Below, in pieces: positions 55,560 to 64,000 of a stretch of DNA of 64,000 nt. A program made the position numbers and the translations under genes. The notes beneath the pieces are model-generated. The model saw only the letters and a program-made list of their open reading frames with translations, ran no database searches and was not told where the DNA came from. Each line of letters starts with the position of its first letter. The first letter of the stretch is position 1. Source of the stretch: an uncultured Candidatus Entotheonella sp. (lineage in GTDB: Bacteria > Tectomicrobia > Entotheonellia > Entotheonellales > Entotheonellaceae); contig OY282375.1 in the NCBI GenBank assembly GCA_958295825.1, forward strand, positions 2,589,489-2,653,488, in the 5' to 3' direction.

Positions 55560-56483
55560 ATGCAGACAGCGAGCGATATTGGCGATATGGATTTCGGCAC
55601 TTGGTACGCTCACGCCACCCGCCGTGCCGACCTGCACCTGAGGCAACGGGTGCAGACCGTCATGCAGGGCAGGCACGGCAGTACCTTTCGCGGCCGCGGC
55701 GAGGATTTCGAGTTCTTCCAGCCGCACGCCCTCGGCGAGGACACCGCCCACATCGACTGGAAAGCCAGCGAGCGATTGGAAGACAGCCTGCTGGTGCGCC
55801 GCCTGCGCGAGGAGCGTGTGCTCGAAGTGTGGATCGCCGCCGATCTCAGTGCCTCGATCTTTACCGGTTTTTCTGCCGAAGGCTGCAAGCAACGACTCCT
55901 CCTGGACCTCATCGCCATCATCGGGCGCTCGGTCATCGGCCAGCAGGATCTCCTGGGATTCGTCAGCTTCGATCGCAACATCCATACCGTACTGCAGCCA
56001 TTTCGCTCGGAAAAGACCTTCGTCAATCTGCTGAGGATGATCTGGGAGCACCAGCCCGAAAGCGGCGGCGCCACCGCGCTGTTGCCGGCCCTACGGTTCT
56101 TCGAGAATCAGGAGGGCGTCTCGCAGCAGAAGAAAAAGCGCCTGCTGCTACTCCTGTCCGATTTCGAGACCGAGGACGACTGGCTGCCGACCGCGCAGCG
56201 CATACGTGCTATGCACCCGTTGCTGCCCATCGTGCTGGAAGAATCCGTGCCGGAACACCTGCCGACCTCGGCAGGACTGCTGACGTACCGTGATGTCGAG
56301 AGCGGACAGTTGCAGACGGTTGACGCGCGCGCCTGGCTGCGGCTCCTGGACGAGGAAAGGCTGGAACGGCGTGACCACCATCTGGCCGGCTTCGAGGCGT
56401 CGGGATTGGCGGGGTTGTTCGTGTCGCGGCAAACCTTTGACGTGGACGCCATTATCGAGTACCTCGAAGCGCAACGCCCGTAA
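55560..56483 (+). CDS. DUF58 domain-containing protein
   Basis: A 307-residue DUF58 protein. The hallmark GRGEDFEFFQPHALGEDTAHIDWKASERL (residues ~45-73) is followed by a VWA-like region, VWIAADLSASIFTGFS (~94-109). DUF58 genes stand next to MoxR ATPases throughout bacteria, and the two are thought to act on membrane-associated VWA proteins. It follows moxR by 29 nt. Exact role unknown. Confidence 0.92.
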   Translation: MQTASDIGDMDFGTWYAHATRRADLHLRQRVQTVMQGRHGSTFRGRGEDFEFFQPHALGEDTAHIDWKASERLEDSLLVRRLREERVLEVWIAADLSASIFTGFSAEGCKQRLLLDLIAIIGRSVIGQQDLLGFVSFDRNIHTVLQPFRSEKTFVNLLRMIWEHQPESGGATALLPALRFFENQEGVSQQKKKRLLLLLSDFETEDDWLPTAQRIRAMHPLLPIVLEESVPEHLPTSAGLLTYRDVESGQLQTVDARAWLRLLDEERLERRDHHLAGFEASGLAGLFVSRQTFDVDAIIEYLEAQRP

Positions 56484-56503
56484 TCGCTGGTTCGATCGAC
56501 GTA

Positions 56504-56532
56504 AGGTCGGATTAGCATAGCGTAATCCGACA
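56504..56532. repeat. dispersed palindromic repeat (copy 4)
   Basis: AGGTCGGATTAGCATAGCGT followed by AATCCGACA pairs GTCGGATTA with TAATCCGAC. It lies in the 66-nt gap between the DUF58 and the Bat-like gene, within the operon, so read-through past it must be expected. Confidence 0.65.
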
Positions 56533-56549
56533 CGTCCGCTCGTCACGTC

Positions 56550-58370
56550 ATGGAAAGAAAGGATTCTCTTTTGGCTCCAAGACAGTCCAAACCAAAACCA
56601 TCAACCGGACGCCGCGTGTTGCTGGCCTTTGCCAGTTTGCTGCTGGCAGTGAGTGCCGGTCTGGCGCCGCCCGCTTGGCCGCAGGACGCCATTTATGAAC
56701 GCTCTGAAGAGGACCGGCTGTATTACGAACCCGAGCATTTCGTGCGTTACCACATCGGCGACGCAGGCCCGCAGCGGGAGGATCTGTTGCCCCTGCTGTC
56801 GCGTCAGCACGCCGTCATCGTGCTGGAAAAGCCGAGCGACTACAGCGAACGCCGGGTGCGTGAGCTGTTGCAACAGCCGCCGGAGAGCCTGCCGCCCATC
56901 GCCGCCTTCCGCGATCTGCGTAGTCCGAAAACCGCCGAGACCTTTGCGATCGGTTATATTCAGGACCCGCTGGGGGAACGGCGCCTGAAGGCCGGCAAGG
57001 ATTTCGCCGTCTTCCTGATCACCTTCGACCAGCGCTTGCGCATGGGCGTTTTCCTGCAGGCCCTGCAGGTGCTGGCCGACCGCTCGGAGGTGGATTACGC
57101 CCTGCCGGCATTTTTCTTCCCGGACAAGATGGCCGCGCCGTTCCCGCTTTTCGAGGTCGAATTCCTGGCGCCGCAGATTATCCCCGGCGGCCTCAGCCGC
57201 ATCGTGTCGCTGAACCGGACCAATCACGTGCAACCGGCGCAGAACGAATCCGAGGAGGCGCCCGATTTTGAGCAGCCAGTGGTCCTGCAACTCAGCAAGG
57301 AGGCCCCCAGCAACATCCTGGCCACGGTGCTGCGCTACCAACAGATGCCCGGCGTCGTCAAGCAGGCGCAATTGCGCTGGCTGCGGCTGCGCATGCCGGT
57401 GGAGGTGCAGGCAAACTGGGAACTGCCCGCCGGCATCAATTCGTTCGGCATCTGGGAACCGGTGCGCTACAAGCTGTCCATCGAGCGCGACCAGGACGTC
57501 GATCTGCTGCCCAAAGCCTTCACCGAGGGGGCGGTGCGCGCCTGGCTGTCGGACAACACCAGGCTGCCGGACGAACTCATCCAGGTGGACGACATCGAGC
57601 GGCAAACCCGTGAGCTCGGCGATGGGCGCGCCCTGGACGACGTGTCACTGACCTTCCGGCTGTCCAAAACCGGCATCTACATTTTCTCCCCGTATCCCAT
57701 TCAGGCCACCTACTCGGGCCTGAACGACCAGCGTCGCATCGAGGTGTTCAACGCCAAGGCGCAGAACTTCCTCAGCATTCCCGGCCACCTGCCGCGGCAG
57801 GTCGGTCAAATGCCTGGGCAACTGCTGCCCGTTGCGGGATTGCAGACGCCAACCTGGATCAGCCCGACCAGTCTGGCGCTGGGCGTCTTGTGCATGGTTG
57901 TCGGGCTCATTGGCGCCCTGCGCGTCTCGAACCGCACCTGGAGCTTTCGCGCCACCGCCGTTATTGACGACGCCAAGGCACACGCGGAGGCATTAGCGGC
58001 TCTGCGGCGGCGCTACCGTGAGCGGCTCGGCGACCTGACGCAGCAGGCGGAATCGCTATCCCTGCAAGGCCACGCGGACGACCGAACCTGGTTGCGGGCG
58101 CTTAGCGTGTTCCTGAAACAGCTTGTCGGTGAGCGCTGCTATGCGGACGAGGACAGGTTGCTCGGCGGCCTGGGCACGTCGAGCGCAACGATCCATCGGT
58201 ACATGCTGGCCACCTCGGTCGACCCGCAGGCGCCGTCGGTGGCGGATGCACTGGATCTGCTGCAAGCCATCGAGGGCCAGGCGCTGAGCCAGGAACTGTC
58301 GCTCTCCAAAGACACCGTCGATGATCTGCTGAGCCGCGCCACCCGCCTTGCCGAAGCCCTCTGTGAATAG
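56550..58370 (+). CDS. Bat-operon-type membrane protein, function unknown
   Basis: A 606-residue protein with a signal or anchor (LLAFASLLLAVSAGLAPPAWPQ, residues ~25-46), a large periplasmic part (~47-440, beta-rich; QVDDIERQTRELGD), a membrane helix, TSLALGVLCMVVGLIGALRV (~441-460), and a cytoplasmic tail of about 140 residues with HAEALAALRRRYRERLGDLT. Position between DUF58 and VWA genes and this topology match BatD-like proteins, but no BatD motif is certain. It ends 3 nt before the VWA gene. Confidence 0.7.
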   Translation: MERKDSLLAPRQSKPKPSTGRRVLLAFASLLLAVSAGLAPPAWPQDAIYERSEEDRLYYEPEHFVRYHIGDAGPQREDLLPLLSRQHAVIVLEKPSDYSERRVRELLQQPPESLPPIAAFRDLRSPKTAETFAIGYIQDPLGERRLKAGKDFAVFLITFDQRLRMGVFLQALQVLADRSEVDYALPAFFFPDKMAAPFPLFEVEFLAPQIIPGGLSRIVSLNRTNHVQPAQNESEEAPDFEQPVVLQLSKEAPSNILATVLRYQQMPGVVKQAQLRWLRLRMPVEVQANWELPAGINSFGIWEPVRYKLSIERDQDVDLLPKAFTEGAVRAWLSDNTRLPDELIQVDDIERQTRELGDGRALDDVSLTFRLSKTGIYIFSPYPIQATYSGLNDQRRIEVFNAKAQNFLSIPGHLPRQVGQMPGQLLPVAGLQTPTWISPTSLALGVLCMVVGLIGALRVSNRTWSFRATAVIDDAKAHAEALAALRRRYRERLGDLTQQAESLSLQGHADDRTWLRALSVFLKQLVGERCYADEDRLLGGLGTSSATIHRYMLATSVDPQAPSVADALDLLQAIEGQALSQELSLSKDTVDDLLSRATRLAEALCE

Positions 58371-58373
58371 CCC

Positions 58374-59510
58374 ATGTTGCAATTCGAGCACCCTGCCGTT
58401 TTCCTGCTCGCCCTGCCCCTCGTCGCGCTGGCTTGGTGGCCGCGTCGCCGTCCGCTGCCATACTTGGCGGTGAGCGTACCCCCGGCCGTTCGCGCGCGCG
58501 CCAGTGCGGTGGCCGGACAGCGCCGCCTCACCCGCTTGCCGTTGTATTGTCTCTACGGCTTTCTCGCCATCTTGCTCGTCGTCATGTCCGAGCCTTACCT
58601 CGGCACTGTGGAAACCCATGAGGTGGAAGAAGCACGGAGCGTCCTCATGCTCCTCGACACCTCCGCCAGCATGATCCAGACCGGACTACTGAAGCGTGTG
58701 GTGACGGGTTTTCTGGTGCCGTTCATCGCCCAGCGGCCCGTGGACGACCGTCTGGCGGTGGCGCGTTTCGATTCCGACGCCAGCGGCGGCATCTTCACGC
58801 GCAATCACGACGGCGTCATCATGGAAATCACCCGGCGCAGCGTCGTGCAGCAATTCGACGTGGCGCGGGACCTCGCCATGCTGAGCACCAAGGGCACGCA
58901 GCTCGGCGTCGGCCTGTTCAAGGCGCTGGCCAGTTTTGTCGAGGACGAAGTGGAACGGCGGGTGGTGGAGGCGCACCTCGACGTGCCGGCGCAGGACGGC
59001 ATTTACCGCGAGTTGCAGGACGTTCTGGCCCAATTTCTGAGACATTTCCGTAGCAAGAGCAAAGACGAATTCCAACTGGAAATCCCGCTTGTCGACACCT
59101 TGGCCGACATCGGTACCGGCAAGTCGATGATCCTCGTTACCGACGGCCAACTCTTGGAATCCAGTTCCGACGCGACCCGCGTGGACTATCTGAAAATTCT
59201 GGACTACTACGAGCAACTGGGCTTTCGGCACCTCTACTTTGTCAGCCTGAAATCCCACCCGGCGCAGTTGAACCCGCTGCTGGGGCGCAACCCGAGCTGG
59301 CGGGCGTACACCTGGGACCAGACCGGTAGCGGCCTGCGCAGCATTTTCGACCAGATCGCCCGCGACATCGACACCACGGCGCGCGGCAGAAGCGTGGTCG
59401 CCACCGAAGTAACCAGACAGCCGGTGGCGCACTGGTTTCTGCCCGGCCTGCTGCTCTTGCCGCTGAGCGTCGGCCTGCGGCTGCACCGTCGCCTCCGACA
59501 TTTCCCCTGA
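58374..59510 (+). CDS. VWA-domain membrane protein (BatA/BatB-like)
   Basis: A 378-residue protein with two N-terminal helices (AVFLLALPLVALAWW and YCLYGFLAILLVVMSEPYL), a von Willebrand A domain with an MIDAS DxSxS motif in SVLMLLDTSASMIQTG (residues ~86-101) and a C-terminal helix, WFLPGLLLLPLSVGLRL. The VWA domain is interrupted by an insert of about 80 residues (~200-280). It is the last gene of the MoxR operon. BatA-type proteins have been linked to stress tolerance; the role here is unknown. Confidence 0.88.
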   Translation: MLQFEHPAVFLLALPLVALAWWPRRRPLPYLAVSVPPAVRARASAVAGQRRLTRLPLYCLYGFLAILLVVMSEPYLGTVETHEVEEARSVLMLLDTSASMIQTGLLKRVVTGFLVPFIAQRPVDDRLAVARFDSDASGGIFTRNHDGVIMEITRRSVVQQFDVARDLAMLSTKGTQLGVGLFKALASFVEDEVERRVVEAHLDVPAQDGIYRELQDVLAQFLRHFRSKSKDEFQLEIPLVDTLADIGTGKSMILVTDGQLLESSSDATRVDYLKILDYYEQLGFRHLYFVSLKSHPAQLNPLLGRNPSWRAYTWDQTGSGLRSIFDQIARDIDTTARGRSVVATEVTRQPVAHWFLPGLLLLPLSVGLRLHRRLRHFP

Positions 59511-59636
59511 TCGGCCGCGCCCGGGTGTCGTGTCGGCGCGGCAACTTGCCCCCGGCGAGGGGTGTTTGCTACATTCCGCCCCCGTTGCCTAACGGGACAG
59601 GCACGCCATCTTTCGCAATGAATAAGGAGAATCAGA

Positions 59637-60404
59637 ATGGCCGTTGACGAGGCAATTGAGATCAAGTGGCAGGGTTTGCAGCGAGGCGATCACGCGCCCG
59701 AGGCGCTGCAGGGCAAGCTGTCGTTGCATGACGCATACCGGGTGCAACTGGGGGTTCTAGAGCATTACAAGGCCACCGGCGAAACGCAGGCGGGGTGGAA
59801 AATCGGGTTGACAGCCGACGCCATTCGACAAATCTACGCCACCGGCGATCCGGCTTTCGGCTTCCTGCTGGAAAGCAACGCCTACGGCAGCGGCCACCGC
59901 TTCAATTTCGCCGACATCGTCAACCCGGCCATCGAATCCGAGCTTTGCTTCACCCTCGGCGAAACGCTGCGCGGCCCCGGCGTGACCCGCGAGCAGGCGC
60001 TCAACGCGGTCAGCTCGGTGGCGCCGTCGTTCGAGGTTGTGTCGCTGCAGGTCAAAATGGCAGAGGATTTGCCCCTGGGCGTCGCCGACAACGTCAGCCA
60101 GTGGGGCTACGTGACGCACACCGCGGTGGAACCGTACCCGAAGGACTTGGTGCTGGGGGAGGTCACCGCCAAGGTCAAGACGGATGGCAACGTCATCGCC
60201 ACCCTGCTCGGCGCCGACGTCATTGACGATCAACTCCAGTCCCTGGCTTGGCTCGCCAACCAGTTGGCCAACTTCGACAGAGCACTGGAGGCCGGGCAGT
60301 GTGTCATCACCGGGTCGTTCACGAAGCCGTTGCCCATCAAGCAGGGCGAGCGCTGGGAAACGCACTTCTCCTCGGTGGGCGCCGTTTCGGCGACGTTTGC
60401 TTAA
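59637..60404 (+). CDS. 2-keto-4-pentenoate hydratase family protein
   Basis: A 255-residue member of the MhpD/fumarylacetoacetate hydrolase fold, which hydrates 2-hydroxypentadienoate or decarboxylates oxalocrotonate in aromatic meta-cleavage. Blocks: GETQAGWKIGLTADAIRQIY (residues ~40-59), PAIESELCFTLGETL (~98-112) with the metal-binding acidic pair, and GQCVITGSFTKPLPIKQG (~220-237). AAGGAGAATCAG precedes the ATG. No other aromatic-pathway gene is beside it. An IS5-type element lies 46 nt downstream. Confidence 0.92.
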   Translation: MAVDEAIEIKWQGLQRGDHAPEALQGKLSLHDAYRVQLGVLEHYKATGETQAGWKIGLTADAIRQIYATGDPAFGFLLESNAYGSGHRFNFADIVNPAIESELCFTLGETLRGPGVTREQALNAVSSVAPSFEVVSLQVKMAEDLPLGVADNVSQWGYVTHTAVEPYPKDLVLGEVTAKVKTDGNVIATLLGADVIDDQLQSLAWLANQLANFDRALEAGQCVITGSFTKPLPIKQGERWETHFSSVGAVSATFA

Positions 60405-60450
60405 GATGGGCGCGTGATTTGAAGAAGGACAACCAGTACTATCGGAGTCT

Positions 60451-61207
60451 GGCTCAGGACTCATAACCAGAAACTAACCGTGGCAGCTATGCAGATGGTA
60501 CTGAAGAACGTATGCGCACAGCGGTCGTACCGGGTGGCGATGCGGTGCCAATCCTTGAGCCTGCCAAACAGGCGCTCAATGAGGTTGCGGCTCTGGTACA
60601 ACTCGGTGTCGTAGATGATGGGCTCTTTGCGCGGCCCGGAATGCAGGACTTGATGCCACGTTCGGCAAGGGCCTCGCGCAATCTGTCGCTATCATAACCC
60701 TTGTCGGCTATCAGGACAGCGGCTTCCGGTAGGGCCTACGGCGTGGAGCTTCGAGTTGAGCCCGCCCCGGGTGCGTCCGATCTGGCGTAGAAAAGCCCCC
60801 CCTTGAGCAGGCTGGCGGCGGTGCGATGCGCCCCCCGATGGGTGCTGTCGATCATGACGGTCTCAGTGGCGGTGCTTTCGGCAGTCAGGGCTTGGAAGAT
60901 GCGGTCGAAGACCGCGGCCCTGCTCCAGCTGCACGAAGCGGTTGTAGAGCGTCTTGTGGGGTCCGTAACAGGCGGGCGCGTCGCGCCACCTCAGCCCATA
61001 GCGGATGACGTGGATGATGCCGCTGATAACCTTTCGGTCATCTCCGCGCGGGACGCCGCGCCCCTTGTTGGGTAACAGGGGTTTGAGGCGGTCAACCTGG
61101 TCGTCGGCCAGCCAGAAGTGGTGCTCGGACATGATCGCTCTCCTAGTGGCGTCAGCGTGTTGACTCTCATCACAGGCCCCATGATACCCTTTTATAGGTC
61201 CTGAGCC
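60451..61207 (-). mobile_element. IS5-type insertion sequence, full-length but degraded
   Basis: The ends GGCTCAGGACTCATAA (60451) and, on the other strand, GGCTCAGGACCTATAA (61207 inward) form the inverted repeats, 757 bp apart. Inside is one transposase gene with several frameshifts. Truncated relatives occur at 35404-35694 and 52721-52848. I see no certain target duplication. Confidence 0.85.
60474..61132 (-). pseudogene. IS5-family transposase, frameshifted
   Basis: The start is MSEHHFWLADDQVDRLKPLL (ATG at 61132) and the first ~75 residues, through GLRWRDAPACYGPHKTLYNRF, are intact. The sequence then passes through at least three frames: a DDE region in MIDSTH, RTRGGLNSKLHA, LIADKGYDS, and finally LYQSRNLIERLFGRLKDW and FFSTICIAATV. 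A DUF4096-like N-terminus plus DDE domain is typical of IS5 two-frame elements, but more breaks than one are present, so it is inactive. Confidence 0.8.
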
Positions 61208-61243
61208 TAGGAAATTCCGAAACTTTAACTTGGTTCTGACTGT

Positions 61244-61843
61244 ATGAACTTTCTCGCCCATTGCCTGCTGGCCTGGCCCGGTCAGGGTTGGATTGCCGGT
61301 GGGGTGCTCGGCGATTTCGTGAGGGGAAGAGTGCCCGAGTCGCTGCCGTCCGAGTTGCGGGCCGGCGTTCGTCTGCACCGGCGCATTGATGCGTTTTCCA
61401 ACCGCCTCGCCGACATGAAACCCAGCATCGCGCGGTTCGACACCGAGTTGCGACGGGCGGCGCCGGTGCTGCTCGACATCGTGGCGGATCACTGCTTGGC
61501 GCTCGCGTGGCCGCACTACGCTGACGTCACGCTCGCCGACTTCACTGCTGAAGTCTACGATGCCCTGCGCCGGTTCGATGCGTACGTGCCCGACAGAGGC
61601 AGGCCGTTCATCGAGCGCATGATCGACACCGACCTGCTAGCGCGATATGCCGAGCCGACCGTGCGCGATCCTGCCCTGCAGTACGTCCTGAGCCGCTTGC
61701 GGATCACCCATCTCAGCCCCAAGCTTGCTTCGCTCCTCGACGCCCAACTCTCCGCCTTTGTCGACGACTTTCATCGCTACTTTCCCAAGCTGCAGGCTTT
61801 CGCCGCCGCCGAGCGGCAACGCTGCCTCGACGGTGGGGTGTAG
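61244..61843 (+). CDS. acpH: acyl-carrier-protein phosphodiesterase
   Basis: A 199-residue AcpH (DUF479), removing phosphopantetheine from ACP. The family blocks are NFLAHCLLAW, GGVLGDFVRGR, GVRLHRRIDAFSN (residues ~43-55) and DIVADHCLALAWPHY (~82-96), placing the metal-binding His and Asp of this HD-like fold. There is no strong ribosome site; the leader is only 36 nt from the IS5 end, so the native promoter has probably been lost or moved. Confidence 0.92.
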   Translation: MNFLAHCLLAWPGQGWIAGGVLGDFVRGRVPESLPSELRAGVRLHRRIDAFSNRLADMKPSIARFDTELRRAAPVLLDIVADHCLALAWPHYADVTLADFTAEVYDALRRFDAYVPDRGRPFIERMIDTDLLARYAEPTVRDPALQYVLSRLRITHLSPKLASLLDAQLSAFVDDFHRYFPKLQAFAAAERQRCLDGGV

Positions 61844-61851
61844 TCAGCGGA

Positions 61852-61884
61852 AGGTCGGATTACGCCTGCGGCTAATCCGACCTG
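61852..61884. repeat. dispersed palindrome between convergent genes (copy 5)
   Basis: GGTCGGATTA and TAATCCGACC form a 10-bp stem around CGCCTGCGGC, itself able to add a short GCC/GGC stem. It lies between the ends of acpH and the rhodanese gene and may end both transcripts. Confidence 0.7.
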
Positions 61885-61920
61885 CATAATCCGCATCGGC
61901 AAGATTCCGAAACACGTCCG

Positions 61921-62772
61921 CTAATCGAGCACCAGCGGCGTGTCGTCGCGGTTGGCCCACTCGTTCATCGAGCCGTCGTAGTTGCGAACCTGCGGGTAGC
62001 CGAGAAGCCTCAGCACAAACATTCCGTGCGCCGCACGGATGCCACCTTGTCAATACGTAATGATTCTCTTGTCCGGCGTTACGCCGCGCTCCGCCAGGAT
62101 GGCGCGCATCTTGTCGGCGGGCAGGAAGCTGCGAGAGCGATCGGTGTCCATGAGATCCGTCCACTCCAGATGAACGGCACCGGGGATGCGCCCCGCCCGA
62201 CTATTGCCGCGGTCGTTGCTGCCGTCCCATTCCGCCGGCGAGCGCACGTCCAGGAAAAGGGTGCCCGGGTCGCCAACTGCGGCCAGCCCGTCCGCAAGGG
62301 TGCAGACCCAATCCGGCTGGCGTTGCGGCGCCCAGCTGGTGTCGCGGGCCGGCGGCGGGTCGATGGACAGCGGCCGCCCCTCGTCGAACCACTTGCGCCA
62401 GCCGCCGTTGAGCACCTTGACGTTGGTGTGGCCGTAAAGACCCAGTACCCACCAGAAGCGCGCGGCGTAGAGGCTGGCCGACTGGTCGTAGGTGACGACG
62501 GTCGTGTTCTCGTCGATGCCCATGCGCATCATCAGGTCGGCGAACGGCTCTTGCGGCATGACCAGCGGATGCGCCTTGGGCGCCCGCTCGTAGCCGGGTT
62601 CCTTGACGTAGTGATGCGGGGCCATGATGGCCGCGGCGTTGCGGATGTGCCCGCGGCGGTACTCCATGAACTGGTCGCAGTCCACGACGCGCACGTTGGG
62701 GTCATCCAGGTGTTCCCCCAGCCATTCCGTGTCGCAAAGAAGTTCGGGGTGAGCGTAGCCTTCTGTGGTCAT
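61921..62772 (-). CDS. sseA: rhodanese-type sulfurtransferase with in-frame UGA at the active-site Cys (candidate selenoprotein)
   Basis: The gene starts at ATG 62772 after ACGGAGGTAAG and encodes two rhodanese domains. Residues 1-~130 are the inactive one ([39 protein letters not shown]); ~145-283 are the catalytic one ([24 protein letters not shown]). Codon 241 (62052-62050) is TGA, in the place of Cys in the active-site loop: [18 protein letters not shown]. The frame then continues with conserved sequence ([20 protein letters not shown]) to TAG at 61921, giving 283 residues, the length of E. coli SseA, whose Cys is at ~238. If read as stop, the product lacks its catalytic residue. Either selenocysteine insertion or a single TGC/TGT-to-TGA mutation. 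Confidence 0.75.
62020..62041 (-). promoter_or_regulatory. candidate bacterial SECIS hairpin downstream of the UGA
   Basis: On the minus strand TCCGTGC (62039-62033), a GGC loop (62032-62030) and GCACGGA (62029-62023) form a perfect 7-bp stem, extendable with CA/TG pairs and one bulge to 62041-62020. The loop starts 17 nt after the UGA and begins with G. Bacterial SECIS elements are usually found in the reading frame 16-37 nt beyond the UGA with a G at the top of the loop. Hairpins are easy to find in GC-rich DNA, so this is support, not proof. Confidence 0.45.
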
Positions 62773-62852
62773 CTTCTTACCTCCGTGTGTTTCAATTCGC
62801 TCTCCCGACCGAGGCCGAGGGAGATTCCTGGTTGCCAACCCAGGCGCTTGGC

Positions 62853-64000
<1,148 letters not shown>

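Noticed and set aside
55448-56293. 281-codon frame overlapping the MoxR end and DUF58
   Set aside because: Arg/Pro/Ala-rich shadow in another frame of the well-supported DUF58 gene.
61844-62164. Separate 106-codon gene covering the end of the rhodanese
   Set aside because: Its translation is a frame-shifted shadow; the rhodanese frame itself, read through the UGA, is the one with conserved residues.

Overview
The window is 64 kb of GC-rich chromosome from a Gram-negative, free-living bacterium. ThiI, MiaB, AcpH, SseA-type rhodanese, a twin-arginine formate dehydrogenase and a dispersed palindromic repeat (GTCGGATTA...TAATCCGAC) suggest a proteobacterium or a close relative, but no taxonomic marker settles it. 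There is no rRNA, tRNA, CRISPR array or phage module. Housekeeping genes are intact. Mobile and defence-like genes are nearly all broken, often by single-base indels, so this is a core chromosome with worn-out accessory patches.

Layout. 1-6.3 kb: a cut-off hypothetical gene, a VOC/SMP-30 catabolic pair, a NYN ribonuclease-like gene, panC, an LLM flavin oxidoreductase and an FGE-like lipoprotein. 6.4-12.6 kb: an accessory patch with a decayed AlbA_2 + TrlF (PHP/SMC ATPase) pair bracketed by a direct repeat, truncated copies of the LLM gene, and an IS1595-family element carrying a broken DNA methyltransferase-endonuclease passenger. 12.8-23.5 kb: pyruvate dehydrogenase E1a-E1b-E2, thioredoxin, two adjacent tautomerases, cupin, epoxide hydrolase, a nitroreductase-SRPBCC fusion, thiI, GNAT and DUF423. 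23.5-26.8 kb: one end of a TniABQ-type transposon (terminal repeats, tniQ, tniB, tail of tniA) cut by a second IS1595 fragment, then a decayed TPR-like gene. 26.9-35.2 kb: cysteine synthase, FIST protein, methyltransferase, ligA, nth, a PIN-domain pair and miaB. 35.4-41 kb: an IS5-type remnant and a periplasmic formate dehydrogenase operon. 41-46.6 kb: RNase II-family enzyme, a long YjbQ-like protein, and an ATP-grasp/alpha-E pair. 46.7-52.2 kb: a signalling operon joining a periplasmic binding protein and histidine kinase to a REC-PP2C phosphatase, a STAS protein and an RsbW-like kinase. 52.2-64 kb: a PLD-helicase relic with an IS5 remnant, a B12-binding/radical-SAM-like protein without a cluster motif, a MoxR-DUF58-VWA operon, an MhpD-like hydratase, an IS5-type element, acpH, a rhodanese with an in-frame UGA, and a cut-off ABC exporter.

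The most unusual signal is the rhodanese at 61921-62772 (- strand). An in-frame UGA stands exactly where the catalytic cysteine of the C-x-G-G-I-R active-site loop should be. The frame then stays open and conserved to a normal C-terminus. A perfect 7-bp hairpin with a GGC loop lies 17 nt beyond the UGA, a distance suited to a bacterial SECIS. It is a candidate selenocysteine sulfurtransferase; the alternative is a very recent nonsense mutation. Other points worth attention are the binding-protein-to-partner-switch operon, the radical-SAM-like protein without cluster cysteines, the paired tautomerases of which one lacks Pro-1, and the decayed defence cassette between repeats.
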